Assembly: GCA_963849365.1 (NCBI GenBank)
Contig: CAWKHA010000003.1
Span: 310,001-374,000, forward strand
Direction: 5' to 3'
Origin: CAVQCJ01 sp963849365
Lineage (GTDB): Bacteria; Actinomycetota; Actinomycetes; Prado026
Length of the DNA stretch: 64,000 nt
Shown here: positions 17,734-25,720 of the stretch, one piece after another
Position numbering within the stretch: the first letter of the stretch is position 1
Layout of the letters: the number at the start of each line of letters is the position of its first letter
Notes under the pieces: model-generated
Databases searched by the model: none
Told to the model about the DNA's origin: nothing
What the model saw: the letters and a program-made list of their open reading frames with translations, nothing else
Position numbers and translations under genes: made by a program

Positions 17734-18845
17734 CGCACCTCACCGCCCGCCGCTCGCGGCGGCGGCGAGACCCACGCGGGCAGCATCCCCACCAGGATCC
17801 CGGCCGCGGGGAGCACCGCCAGCGCGGGCCATGCGGGTGGGGCGTACTGGCCGACCAGCCCCGCCACCCCGAGCGCGGCCGCCACCACCAGCGTCGCGGC
17901 CGCCACCACCCCGCAGCCGGCGACCAGCCACTCCGGGAGCGTCCACGGGTCCGGACGGTACCGGCTGCGCCGGACGCGCCGTCCGGCCAGCACGAACCCC
18001 GCACCCGCCACCGCCAGCCCGAGCAGCAGCAGGGGTACGCCCAGCACCGGAAGGCCGGCGACGTCGGGGGAGCCCCCGTCCAGCAGGCCGTAGACGCCCG
18101 CGCACACTCCGACGAGCCCGGCCAGCACCAGCGCCGAGGTGAGCCGGCGCTGCCCGGCGGCGACACCTGCGGTGCGGCCGTAGCCGCGCGAGTCCATGGC
18201 GGCGGCCAGCGTCAGCGAGCGGTCCAGCGCCCCCTCCAGGACGGGCACCGCGACCCCGCGCAGGCCGCGCAGCCCGCGGTCGGGGCGGCCGCGCAGGCGG
18301 TGCGCCACCTTGACCCGGCCGACGTCCCCCACCATCTGCGGCGCGAGCGTCATGGCCACGACCACCGCGACCCCCACCTCGTACAGAGCGGCCGGGACGC
18401 AGCGCAGCAGCCGGGACGGGCTGGCCAGCGAGTTCGCCGCACCGACGCACACGAGCAGCGTCGCCAGCCGCATCCCGTCGTAGAGGGCGCCCAGCAGGTC
18501 ATCGACGGTGAAGGCGCCGCCGATCTGGACGCCGCCCGCCCAGCCCGGCACCGGCAGCTCGGGGACGTGCACGATCACGGCGCCGGCCCCGGTGGCTCCG
18601 AAGACGATCTGGAACGCCACCCGCAGCACGATGACGACCAGGCCCAGCCGCAGGAAGGCCGCGTACGAACGCGCCCACGGCGCGGCCGTCCGGCGGGCAG
18701 CCACCACGAACCCGGCGACGGCGACGATCAGCAGCAACAGCAACGGGTTCGTCGTGCGACTGGCCGCCGTGGCCAGGCCCAGCGCCCAGACCCACCAGGC
18801 GCCCGGGTGCAGCGGTCGGGGGAGGAACGCGGTGCGCAGGCTCAT
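17730..18845 (-). CDS. ECF transporter transmembrane (T) component, CbiQ-like
   Basis: 371 residues, longer than the usual 250 because of a C-terminal membrane extension. The first 60 residues hold two helices after WWVWALGLATAASRTTNPLLL; the coupling segment near residue 220 reads AAAMDSRGYGRTAG, matching the short Arg-Gly motifs by which T proteins contact their ATPases. ATG start overlaps the stop of the upstream secreted-protein gene by 4 nt, so the whole transporter is read out from the riboswitch mRNA. Confidence 0.92.
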   Translation of the reverse strand: MSLRTAFLPRPLHPGAWWVWALGLATAASRTTNPLLLLLIVAVAGFVVAARRTAAPWARSYAAFLRLGLVVIVLRVAFQIVFGATGAGAVIVHVPELPVPGWAGGVQIGGAFTVDDLLGALYDGMRLATLLVCVGAANSLASPSRLLRCVPAALYEVGVAVVVAMTLAPQMVGDVGRVKVAHRLRGRPDRGLRGLRGVAVPVLEGALDRSLTLAAAMDSRGYGRTAGVAAGQRRLTSALVLAGLVGVCAGVYGLLDGGSPDVAGLPVLGVPLLLLGLAVAGAGFVLAGRRVRRSRYRPDPWTLPEWLVAGCGVVAAATLVVAAALGVAGLVGQYAPPAWPALAVLPAAGILVGMLPAWVSPPPRAAGGEVR

Positions 18846-19744
18846 GACACCCCCGGACCCCGGTCGCGCGGTCCGCGCAGCGCCCGCAGCGCCGCGGCCG
18901 CGCCGACGACAAGGACGAGCGCAGCACCGACCAGCGCGCCGACCGGCGGTCCGCCGCCGGGGTCGTCCGGACCGCGCACCCCGGCGGCACCGACGGCCAC
19001 CGGCTGCGGGTCGTCCCCGGTCGAGGTCCCGGAAGTGGCGAGGGGGCTGCCCGGCGTGGTCGCCGCCGCGGCGAGCGGCCCCGAGCCCGGTGCCGTCGCC
19101 CCGACCGGTGCCGGGACCCGGGACCCGGCCGCCGGCGACGAACCGCCGCCGGTCGAACGGCCGGCGGACGGCGCGGGACTCGGCCGGTGCGACGTCGGCT
19201 GCGGCGACGGCTTCGCGGTCGGCGGGCGCACGATGACGCCGCACTCGCCGACCGGGTAGCCGTCGATCGCGCAGACCAGGCCGGACTCGCTGCGAACCGA
19301 GGCGTACTGCACCAGTACCTGGGCCGAGCTGGCCGCGTCGGGCACCTGTGCGCAGTACGTGTCGACACCGCGCGGCGGCTGCTGCCCGGCCGGGGCGTCC
19401 GCCCGCGTCCCGTAGTCGACGACCAGCCCGACCAGCTTCTGGCCGGACGGTGCCGCTGCGTGGCGCGCGCAGATCGAGTCGTACGACGCGCTGGCACGTG
19501 GCTGCACCGACGCGGCGGCGCCGCTGACCGCGAACCGCCAGCCGTCCACCGACCCGGCCGCCGGTCGGAAGGTGGCCCCCACCGGCGAGAACGACCAGCC
19601 GCCCGATGAGGTCCCGTGCCAGTACGACCAGTAGCGGTAGGACGACGCCGAGGCCGGCGCCGCCGTGGCCGCTACGACGGCCAGAGCCGCCCAGGCCGCG
19701 ACGACCGCAGCCGCGACCCGGGCCGTCCCCTTGCGCGCGGTCAT
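18842..19744 (-). CDS. Secreted, membrane-tethered Cys-containing protein of the B12 operon
   Basis: 300 residues, no family I recognise. An N-terminal signal peptide (VAAAVVAAWAALAVVAATAAPASA) precedes a folded domain of about 150 residues starting SSYRYWSYWHGTSSGGWSF. This domain contains four cysteines (ICARH, TYCAQ, LVCAID, GECG) that could form two disulfides. A long Pro/Ser/Gly linker and a C-terminal membrane helix (VGALVGAALVLVVGAAAALRAL) with a basic tail follow. The layout is that of a surface protein lifted off the membrane. Its ATG overlaps the stop of the alpha/alpha-repeat protein and its own stop overlaps the T component, so a role in handling the transported ligand outside the cell is likely but inferred. 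Confidence 0.85.
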   Translation of the reverse strand: MTARKGTARVAAAVVAAWAALAVVAATAAPASASSYRYWSYWHGTSSGGWSFSPVGATFRPAAGSVDGWRFAVSGAAASVQPRASASYDSICARHAAAPSGQKLVGLVVDYGTRADAPAGQQPPRGVDTYCAQVPDAASSAQVLVQYASVRSESGLVCAIDGYPVGECGVIVRPPTAKPSPQPTSHRPSPAPSAGRSTGGGSSPAAGSRVPAPVGATAPGSGPLAAAATTPGSPLATSGTSTGDDPQPVAVGAAGVRGPDDPGGGPPVGALVGAALVLVVGAAAALRALRGPRDRGPGVS

Positions 19745-21346
19745 GCGCGGTGCGCCCCCCGGCGGCCGTAGCCGACCAGGACCGCGCCGGCGAGCAGGAA
19801 CAGCGCACCGAGCAGGCCGAGCCACCCGGCCCGCGCGTCGGCGCCGGTGTCCGGCAGGGTGCCCCCCGGGTCCGCGGCGGCGTTCGCCGGCTGGGCGCTG
19901 GTCGTCGGCGACGGGCTGGGCGAAGGCGGCGCGGCCGCAATGGTGACCGTCGCGCCCAGCCGCGTGACCAGGTCGCTGCCGCCGAACGCCCCCGGGTCCT
20001 GCCCACCGGCCACCGCAGCCAGGATCAGCAGGGCCAGCGCACCGGGCTGGTCGGCCCCGGACTTCACCACGAACGGGTCGACCTGCCCGGCCAGGACTCC
20101 CAGCGCCGCGGTGACCTGGCTGGAGCCGTGCCCCGTCGCGACCAGGGCGAGCACGGCGTTGGCGGTGCTGCCGAAGTCGGTCTGTCCCGGGTTGAACGGG
20201 TCCGGGACGGCGTGACCGTTCGCGCCGAGCTGACGGACCAGGTAGCCGGCCGCGGCGTCCGCCGACTCCGCGGGGGTGATGCCCACGGTCGAGAGCACGC
20301 GCACTCGCTCGGCCGGTCCCGAGCCGGCCGCTCCCGTCACGGAAGCCTTCGGTACAGACGCCTTGGTCGCGGCCGGTTTCGTGGACCCGGCCGGGCCGCT
20401 GGGCGTCGCGCTCGCGGTGGCGGCCGGAGTCGCTCCCGACCTGCTGGGCGTCGCGCTCGCGGAGGCACCGGGCGTCGAGGTCGGCTTCGCGCTCGGTCTC
20501 GTGGCCCGGCCGGCGACGGTCGCCGCCGGGCATGTCAGCACCGGGGAGTCGTCCGCACCCGGCTGGGCCGCCACCGGCAGGAAGCCGCCGGCGACCGCCA
20601 GCGTCGCCTGCACGGTCGCGTAGTCGTTCGGCGATCCGAAGAAGGTGAACGCGCCCCGGTCCCCGGCTGCCCCCTCGCAGCCCACCTGCAGGGCCTGCAG
20701 TGCGTCGTACGGGGTCGGCCCGCCGGGACCGCCCGCGTGCGGTGCGGCGCGGCCGACCGACACGAACGCCGACAGCGCCAGCGCGGTCGAGTTCGCGTCC
20801 GGGTCGTTGCCCGCCGCGCCGTCCGGGTAGTACGCCCAGCCGCCGTCCGCGCTCTGCCTGGCGGCGAGCCAGTCGACCGCCTTGCCGGCCTGCGTTCCGT
20901 TCCCGAGCGCGTGCAGAGCCTGCACCGCGATCCCGGTCGAGTTGGTGTCCTCGCCGCTGAACGTGGCCGGGTCCGGGTGGGCGCAGGCCGCGGTCGACGA
21001 TGGGCGGAACGCCTCGAACCCACCGTCGGCGCACTGCTGGGCGAGCAGCCAGGCGACGGCGGCGGGGGCGGGGGTCTGCCCGGCGGCCACCGTCGCGAGC
21101 AGCGACAGCGACTGCCGGTAGACCCCGTCGAAGGTGGGGTCCTGCGCGCCGTACAGCCCGATCCTGCCCGGGTCGGTGGTGGTGGGCGGGGTGCCCGACG
21201 CGCTCTGTCCGGCCGCACCGGCCGTGCCGGCGAGCGGCAGGACCAGAGCGAGGCCGACGGCGACCGAGCGGGAGCCCGAGGCGGGTGGTGCGCCGTGCGC
21301 CGGGTCGGTGCGCGCGGCGTGGGGTGCTGTCGAGTGAGCTGGTCAC
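19741..21346 (-). CDS. Secreted alpha/alpha-repeat (terpenoid-cyclase/transcobalamin-like) protein with LPDTG anchor (apparent frameshift)
   Basis: First gene after the cobalamin riboswitch. The mature protein carries QW-like repeats of the squalene-cyclase/prenyltransferase alpha/alpha toroid (AWLLAQQCADGGFEAF, DWLAARQSADGGWAYY), a low-complexity Pro/Ser/Thr stretch, a second helical-repeat block (SADAAAGYLVRQLGANGHAV onward), and a cell-wall sorting signal: LPDTG, hydrophobic helix, basic tail. Animal transcobalamin/intrinsic factor use the same toroid to hold B12. The likely start is GTG 21346 (GAAGGG 9 nt upstream; MTSSLDSTPRRAHRPGARRT), but its frame must lose one base near 21265-21280 (GGG or CCC run) to enter the signal-peptide core VAVGLALVLPLAGTAGAA and the rest of the protein. 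Ligand binding is inference from context and fold. Confidence 0.85.
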
Positions 21347-21410
21347 GTGCGGGTGCCCTTCGGGTGAGCGATCCGTCGACGGACGCCCGTGCACCCCCGG
21401 AAGACGACGA

Positions 21411-21443
21411 CGCCCCCGTCACCAGTGGCGGTGACGAGGGGCG
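21411..21443 (-). terminator. Hairpin between B12 riboswitch and first structural gene
   Basis: Arms 21411-21423 and 21430-21443 pair over about 12 bp (GTCACC/GGTGAC core extended by a C/G-rich part with one bulge), loop of 6 nt. It lies between the B12 box and the start of the 21346 gene, where a riboswitch expression platform is expected. No U-tract follows, so it may be a terminator of the actinobacterial type or a structure that hides the translation start. Confidence 0.65.
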
Positions 21444-21504
21444 CGGGCGCGGGTCCGGAGGGACCCGGGCTCCGCCCCGCAGACCTCGGCGGAAACGTGG
21501 AGCC

Positions 21505-21645
21505 GCTCGCCACGGATCAGGTATCCCGGCTCGCCGCCCGCACCGGTCGAACGGTGCGCGCGGCCTACGGTTGCGGGTCAGCGCCGGATTTCGACCGGCT
21601 TCCCCTGTCCGAGGCGTGTGGAGTTGTGGCAGGGACGCTCCCACG
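21505..21645 (-). promoter_or_regulatory. Cobalamin (adenosylcobalamin) riboswitch
   Basis: Read on the minus strand, 21567-21604 contains the conserved core (AAGCCGG, AAATCCGGCGCTGACCCGCAACCGT region split across the junction), and 21514-21532 contains the B12 box GAGCCGGGATACCTGATCC. Both match the consensus of the B12 riboswitch class and are in the right order and spacing. Ligand binding should turn off expression of the downstream genes. It lies about 160 nt upstream of the first gene of the transporter/cobUTS operon. The outer edges are estimated. Confidence 0.93.
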
Positions 21646-21712
21646 ACGTGCCGGGTCGCGTCAAAGCTGCTGGGCCACCGCGGACCCGAGCGCGCCCGGC
21701 GGAACGACGGGC

Positions 21713-21718
21713 TAGGGT
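21713..21718 (+). promoter_or_regulatory. -10 box, leaderless start at 21726
   Basis: TAGGGT is followed by 7 nt and the GTG of the 69-residue gene. Confidence 0.5.
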
Positions 21719-21725
21719 TCCCGGC

Positions 21726-21935
21726 GTGGGCTGGACCTGGCGCTACGCCGACGCGGCGGGCGTGACCCTGGACGCCGACGAGCTGCCGCGGACGTCCTTC
21801 CCGACCCAGGCCGATGCCGAGTCGTGGATCGGCGAGTCCTGGCAGGAGCTGCTCACCGGCGGTGTGGCCAGCGTCGTCCTGCTCGAGGACGGGGCCGAGG
21901 TCTACGGCCCGATGAGCCTGCTCCCGCCCGACTGA
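21726..21935 (+). CDS. Small conserved hypothetical protein
   Basis: 69 residues, acidic, starting at a leaderless GTG. The sequence begins GWTWRYADAAGVTL, has an amphipathic helix region (QADAESWIGESWQELLTGG) and ends VLLEDGAEVYGPMSLLPPD. Small proteins with this Trp-rich start and E-V-Y-G-P-M end are found in many actinobacteria; function unknown. Diverges from the B12 riboswitch and converges on the aldo-keto reductase. Confidence 0.75.
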   Translation: MGWTWRYADAAGVTLDADELPRTSFPTQADAESWIGESWQELLTGGVASVVLLEDGAEVYGPMSLLPPD

Positions 21936-21947
21936 CGGGCGCCCGTC

Positions 21948-22949
21948 TCACTCCGGCCGGGTCGGCGGGCTGGCCGTCTCGGCGGGGTCGGTGACGACGA
22001 CTCCGTCGAGCGCGGCGTCGATCGCGGCCATCGTCTCCGGATCCAGCCGGACCCCTGACGCCTGGACGTTCTCGTGCACCTGCTCCGGTCGGCTGGCCCC
22101 GATGATCGCGGCCGCCACGTTGTCGTTCTGCAGGACCCAGGCGACGGCGAGCTGCGCCATCGTCAGGCCGAGCCCCTCGGCGATCGGCCGGAGCCGCTGC
22201 ACCCGCTCGAGCACCTCGTCCGCCATCCAGTCGTGCACGTCGTCGGCGCCGCCGTGCGGGTCGGTGGCGCGCGAGCCGGCCGGGGGAGCCTGCCCCGGCC
22301 GGTACTTCCCGGTCAGCACGCCCTGCGCGATCGGCGACCAGACGATCTGGGCGAGCCCTTCCTCGAACGACGCCGGCACGACCTCGGCCTCGATGACCCG
22401 CCAGAGCATGGAGTACTGCGGCTGGTTCGACACGAACGGGATGCGCAGCTCGCGGGCCAGCTCGGCGCCCGCCCGGATCTCCTCAGCCGTCCACTCCGAC
22501 ACCCCGACGTAGAGCACCTTGCCGGCCCGTACGAGGTCCGCGAAGGCAGTCATCGTCTCCTCGAGCGGCGTCTCGTAGTCGTACCGGTGGGCCTGGTAGA
22601 GGTCGACGTAGTCGGTGCCCAGGCGGCGCAGCGAGGCGTCGATGGACTCCATGACGTGCTTGCGGGACAGCCCCCGGTCGTTGTGCCCGGGCCCGGTCGG
22701 CCAGTACACCTTCGTGAAGATCTCCAGGCCCTCGCGGCGCTGCCCGGCAAGCGCGCGCCCGAGCACCGACTCCGCCCGGCCTTCGGCGTAGACGTCCGCG
22801 GTGTCGAAGGTGGTGATGCCGGCGTCCAGCGCGGCGTGCACGCACGCTCGCGCTCGGTCCTCTTCGACCTGCGAGCCGTGCGTGATCCAGTTGCCGTAGG
22901 CGATCTCGCTGACCAGCAGCCCGCTGTCGCCCAGGTACCGGAACTCCAT
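21948..22949 (-). CDS. Aldo/keto reductase, Kv-beta-like
   Basis: 333 residues, TIM-barrel NADPH oxidoreductase. The catalytic tetrad can be placed: Asp and Tyr in FDTADVYAEGRAE, Lys in EIFTKVYWPTG, His in LYQAHRYDYETP. The C-terminal NADPH loop GASRPEQVHENV is present. The early MEFRYLGDSGLLVSEIAYGNW is typical of the Kv-beta/YghZ branch that reduces aldehydes such as methylglyoxal; substrate not determined. Start ATG overlaps the stop of the DUF3043 gene by 1 nt. Confidence 0.93.
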   Translation of the reverse strand: MEFRYLGDSGLLVSEIAYGNWITHGSQVEEDRARACVHAALDAGITTFDTADVYAEGRAESVLGRALAGQRREGLEIFTKVYWPTGPGHNDRGLSRKHVMESIDASLRRLGTDYVDLYQAHRYDYETPLEETMTAFADLVRAGKVLYVGVSEWTAEEIRAGAELARELRIPFVSNQPQYSMLWRVIEAEVVPASFEEGLAQIVWSPIAQGVLTGKYRPGQAPPAGSRATDPHGGADDVHDWMADEVLERVQRLRPIAEGLGLTMAQLAVAWVLQNDNVAAAIIGASRPEQVHENVQASGVRLDPETMAAIDAALDGVVVTDPAETASPPTRPE

Positions 22950-23554
22950 CAGAGCGGGTCGCCGGCTTTGAGGCGCGGCTTGGGCAGCCGCCACCGGCGC
23001 AGCTGCAGGGAGCGCATCGCGCCGTAGAAGCCGGCGCCGCGCACGTCTTCGTTGGGGAACCGCCGGGCCGCCTCGCTCTTCACCCGCCGCGCCAGCATCG
23101 CCGTGCCGCCGATCATCATCAGCATGTACAGGTACGTCGCGATCACGACGTACGCCCGCACCGTCACGTTGGCGATCGAGTTCGCGCCGAGGGTGAGCGG
23201 GATGAAAAGGATCATGGACGGGAGCATCAGCTCGCCGAGCGTCCGGCGCGAGTCCACGTAGTCCCTGGCGAACCGGCGCACCGGCCCGCGGTCGCGGGCG
23301 GGCAGCGCCCGCTCGTCCCCGCTGATGAGGGCCTGCCTGGTCTGCAGACGCTGCTCGCGCGTGGCCTGGCGGTCGGCGCGGACGGACTGCCGGCGGGACA
23401 GCGGTGGCTTGACGCGCTGCTTGCGCGCGGCCTCGGCCTCTTTGCGGCTGGGCGTCGGACGGCCCTTGCCCGCGGGCGCCGAGCCGTCGTCGGTGGACCC
23501 GGTGGACGGCCCGGTCCCGCCCTCGGCGGGCTTGCTGTCGCGACGGAAGAGCAC
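22949..23554 (-). CDS. DUF3043 membrane protein
   Basis: 201 residues. A polar, Lys/Arg-rich N-terminal half (KPPLSRRQSVRADRQATREQRL) precedes two membrane helices (LMLPSMILFIPLTLGANS and VVIATYLYMLMMIGGTAML) and a basic C-terminus (RRFPNEDVRGAGFYGAMRSLQLRR). This matches the actinobacterial DUF3043 family, whose role is unknown. GTG start at 23554 gives MLFRRDSKPAEGG. Divergent from pspA with 64 nt between, which must hold both promoters. Confidence 0.87.
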   Translation of the reverse strand: MLFRRDSKPAEGGTGPSTGSTDDGSAPAGKGRPTPSRKEAEAARKQRVKPPLSRRQSVRADRQATREQRLQTRQALISGDERALPARDRGPVRRFARDYVDSRRTLGELMLPSMILFIPLTLGANSIANVTVRAYVVIATYLYMLMMIGGTAMLARRVKSEAARRFPNEDVRGAGFYGAMRSLQLRRWRLPKPRLKAGDPL

Positions 23555-23605
23555 GGTGCAGGGTATCCCGGCGCCGGTCCCCCTCACCCCGCCGCACGGA
23601 AGGCT

Positions 23606-23611
23606 TAGGCT
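23606..23611 (+). promoter_or_regulatory. -10 box of pspA (leaderless)
   Basis: TAGGCT, then 7 nt, then the pspA ATG at 23619. Confidence 0.5.
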
Positions 23612-23618
23612 CTGGTTC

Positions 23619-24383
23619 ATGGCAGGTTTGTGGAAGCGGATGACGTCGATCTTCAAGGCCAAGGCCTCCTCGGCGCTCGACCGGGCCGAGGACCCCAGGC
23701 AGACCCTCGACTACAGCTACGAGAAGCAGCTCGAGCTGCTGCAGAAGGTGCGTCGGGGCGTCGCCGACGTCGCGACCTCCCGCAAGCGCCTGGAGCTGCA
23801 GCTGCAGGTACTCCAGCAGCAGGCGGACAAGCTCGAGGGCCAGGGGCGGACCGCGCTCGCGCAGGGCCGCGAAGACCTCGCCAGGGAGGCGCTCACCCGG
23901 CGCTCCGGGATCCAGCAGCAGTCCACCGACCTGCAGGCCCAGCTGGCGCAGCTTCAGTCGGAGGAGGAGAAGCTCGTCTCCGCCCAGCAGCGGCTCGCCG
24001 CCAAGGTCGAGTCGTTCCGGACGCACAAGGAGACCTTGAAGGCCACGTACACGGCCGCCGAGGCGCAGACCAAGATCAACGAGGCGTTCTCCGGGATCTC
24101 CGAGGAGTTCTCCGACGTCGGCCTCGCCGTCCAGCGGGCCGAGGACAAGACCGCGCAGATGCAGGCGCGGGCCGGCGCGATCGACGAGCTGATCGCGTCG
24201 GGCGCGCTGAGCGACGCCTCCGGGATGGGCAAGGACGACCTCACGGTCGAGCTGGAGCGGATGTCCAGCCAGAGTGACGTCGAGCAGGAGCTGAGCCGGC
24301 TCAAGTCCGAGATCGCGCCGGGTGCGGCGACCCCGCAGATCGCGCCGGCCCCGGAACAGGCGGCCGACGGCGGCCCGAAGTGA
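23619..24383 (+). CDS. pspA: PspA/IM30 family membrane-stress protein
   Basis: 254 residues, almost entirely coiled coil. The amphipathic N-terminal helix LWKRMTSIFKAKASSALDRA that binds membranes is followed by EDPRQTLDYSYEKQLELLQ and long Gln/Glu/Leu heptads. PspA proteins polymerise on damaged inner membranes (ESCRT-III-like) and help keep the proton gradient. The short C-terminal tail is Pro/Ala-rich. Overlaps the downstream PspAA gene by 4 nt; probable leaderless transcript. Confidence 0.95.
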   Translation: MAGLWKRMTSIFKAKASSALDRAEDPRQTLDYSYEKQLELLQKVRRGVADVATSRKRLELQLQVLQQQADKLEGQGRTALAQGREDLAREALTRRSGIQQQSTDLQAQLAQLQSEEEKLVSAQQRLAAKVESFRTHKETLKATYTAAEAQTKINEAFSGISEEFSDVGLAVQRAEDKTAQMQARAGAIDELIASGALSDASGMGKDDLTVELERMSSQSDVEQELSRLKSEIAPGAATPQIAPAPEQAADGGPK

Positions 24384-24658
24384 TCGTCCGGCTGCTGGGC
24401 GAGGGCCAGTTCGACCTGGCCGACGATCTCCTCGCCGAGCTGAACCGGCACGACGACCAGGTCGAGGCCGCGCTCAAGGCGGGGGACGACGCGGCGCTGC
24501 GGACCGCGCTCGACGCTCTCGCCGGCATCGTCCGTCAGCGCGGGAGCCGGTTGCCGGACGATGCCCTGGTGCCGTCCGACATCGTCCTGCCGCCGGTGGA
24601 CGCCACCGTGCGCGAGGTGGCCGAGCTCTTGGGCGAGGGCGGCCTCGTCCCCGGCTGA
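24380..24658 (+). CDS. PspA-associated protein PspAA
   Basis: 92 residues starting with GTG in a 4-nt overlap with pspA. It begins MIVRLLGEGQFDLADDLLAELNRHDDQVEAAL and ends with the LVPSDIVLPPVDATVREVAELLGEGGLVPG block that marks the PspAA domain family found beside PspA in actinobacteria and archaea. It is thought to work with PspA in the membrane-stress response; the mechanism is not established. Confidence 0.92.
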   Translation: MIVRLLGEGQFDLADDLLAELNRHDDQVEAALKAGDDAALRTALDALAGIVRQRGSRLPDDALVPSDIVLPPVDATVREVAELLGEGGLVPG

Positions 24659-24740
24659 CCGCCGTCCGCCCGCCGCCGTCCCGCCGGCGCCGTCCCGCCG
24701 GCGCGGGGGGCGCCGTTTCACACCCGCTGTGGTGGTGACC

Positions 24741-24762
24741 GTCCCGGCACACGTGCCGGGAC
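24741..24762. terminator. Hairpin between convergent pspAA and eamA genes
   Basis: 10-bp perfect arms (GTCCCGGCAC / GTGCCGGGAC) with a 2-nt centre, flanked by further pairing (GTGGT at 24732-24736 with ACCAC at 24766-24770). Likely terminates the pspA operon. Confidence 0.7.
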
Positions 24763-24770
24763 ACGACCAC

Positions 24771-24804
24771 ACCGGGAGCGGATCCCGATCGCGCAGCTCC
24801 CGGT
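24771..24804. terminator. Second hairpin in the same convergent gap
   Basis: 9-bp perfect arms ACCGGGAGC (24771-24779) and GCTCCCGGT (24796-24804) around a 16-nt loop, ending 1 nt before the eamA stop codon. Likely terminator for the minus-strand gene. Confidence 0.65.
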
Positions 24805-24805
24805 C

Positions 24806-25720
24806 TCAGGGCTGCACGCCGGGCGTGCTGAGCTCGGCGCGTGCTCGTGCGCTGGTCGCGGCCGCGCCGGAGCTGGCGACGACGACGACCACGACACCGG
24901 CCCACTGCCGTCCGAGCAGGTGCTCGTGCAGCAGAGCCCGGCCCGACAACGCCGCAACAGCCGGTTCGAGACTCATCAGGATGCCGAACAGGCCGGTCGG
25001 CACGCGCCGCAGCGCCTCCAGCTCGAGCGACCAGGGCAGCGCGGACGACAGCAGTGCGACACCTGCGGCCGCGGCCAGTGCCGCCCAGGTCAGGTGCCCG
25101 GCCACCGACGCGACTCCCATTGGCGTCGTCGCGACCGCCGCGACGACCAGGGCCGCAGCCAGGCCGGAGCCACCGGGGACGAGCACACCGACCTTCGCCG
25201 AGAGCACGATGTAGCCGGCCCAGAACCCACCGGCCACGGCGGCGAGCAGCACACCGACCAGGTCGAGCTGGACTCCGCCCGACGTCTTGACGAGCAGCAG
25301 GATGCCGACCAGCGCCAGCAGGACCCAGACGCCGTCCGCCAGCCTTCGCGACGAGACCGCGGCAAGTGCGAGCGGCCCGACGAACTCGACGGTCACCGCG
25401 ATGCCGAGCGGCACGCGGTCCAGGGCCAGGTAGAACGCGGTGTTCATCGCCGCGATGGCCAGGCCGAACGACGCGACCGCCACGAGGGTGCGACGGTCCC
25501 AGCGGCGGCTGCGGCGCCACGGCAGCGGCCGCCAGGCGACCACGAGGATCAGGGCCGCGATGGCCAGCCGCAGCCACGTGACGCCGGTGGCGCCGAGCTG
25601 GCCGAAGAGGTTCTTGGCGATCGCGGCGCCCACCTGGACGCTGACCACGGCAGCCAGGACGAGCCCGGCCCCGGAGACGACCTGGGTGCTGGGCCGGGCG
25701 GTCGGGGCAGCCGCCGTCAC
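24806..25720 (-). CDS. EamA/RhtA-like metabolite exporter
   Basis: 304 residues with about ten hydrophobic segments forming two EamA repeats (first ending near VKTSGG, second from LVGVLLAAVAGGFWAGYIV). The RhtA-type features include GATGVTWLRLAIAALILV and LPWSLELEALRRVPTGLFGILMSLEPAVAAL. RhtA relatives export threonine/homoserine and other small metabolites; the substrate here is unknown. GTG start overlaps the nadA stop by 4 nt. Confidence 0.92.
   Translation of the reverse strand: MTAAAPTARPSTQVVSGAGLVLAAVVSVQVGAAIAKNLFGQLGATGVTWLRLAIAALILVVAWRPLPWRRSRRWDRRTLVAVASFGLAIAAMNTAFYLALDRVPLGIAVTVEFVGPLALAAVSSRRLADGVWVLLALVGILLLVKTSGGVQLDLVGVLLAAVAGGFWAGYIVLSAKVGVLVPGGSGLAAALVVAAVATTPMGVASVAGHLTWAALAAAAGVALLSSALPWSLELEALRRVPTGLFGILMSLEPAVAALSGRALLHEHLLGRQWAGVVVVVVASSGAAATSARARAELSTPGVQP

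Noticed and set aside
17730..21346. Cobalt or nickel (CbiMNQO) transporter
   Set aside because: No CbiM/CbiN N-terminal metal motif in the S protein; the double fused ATPase and secreted partners fit a vitamin-type ECF better, though metal transport is not strictly excluded.
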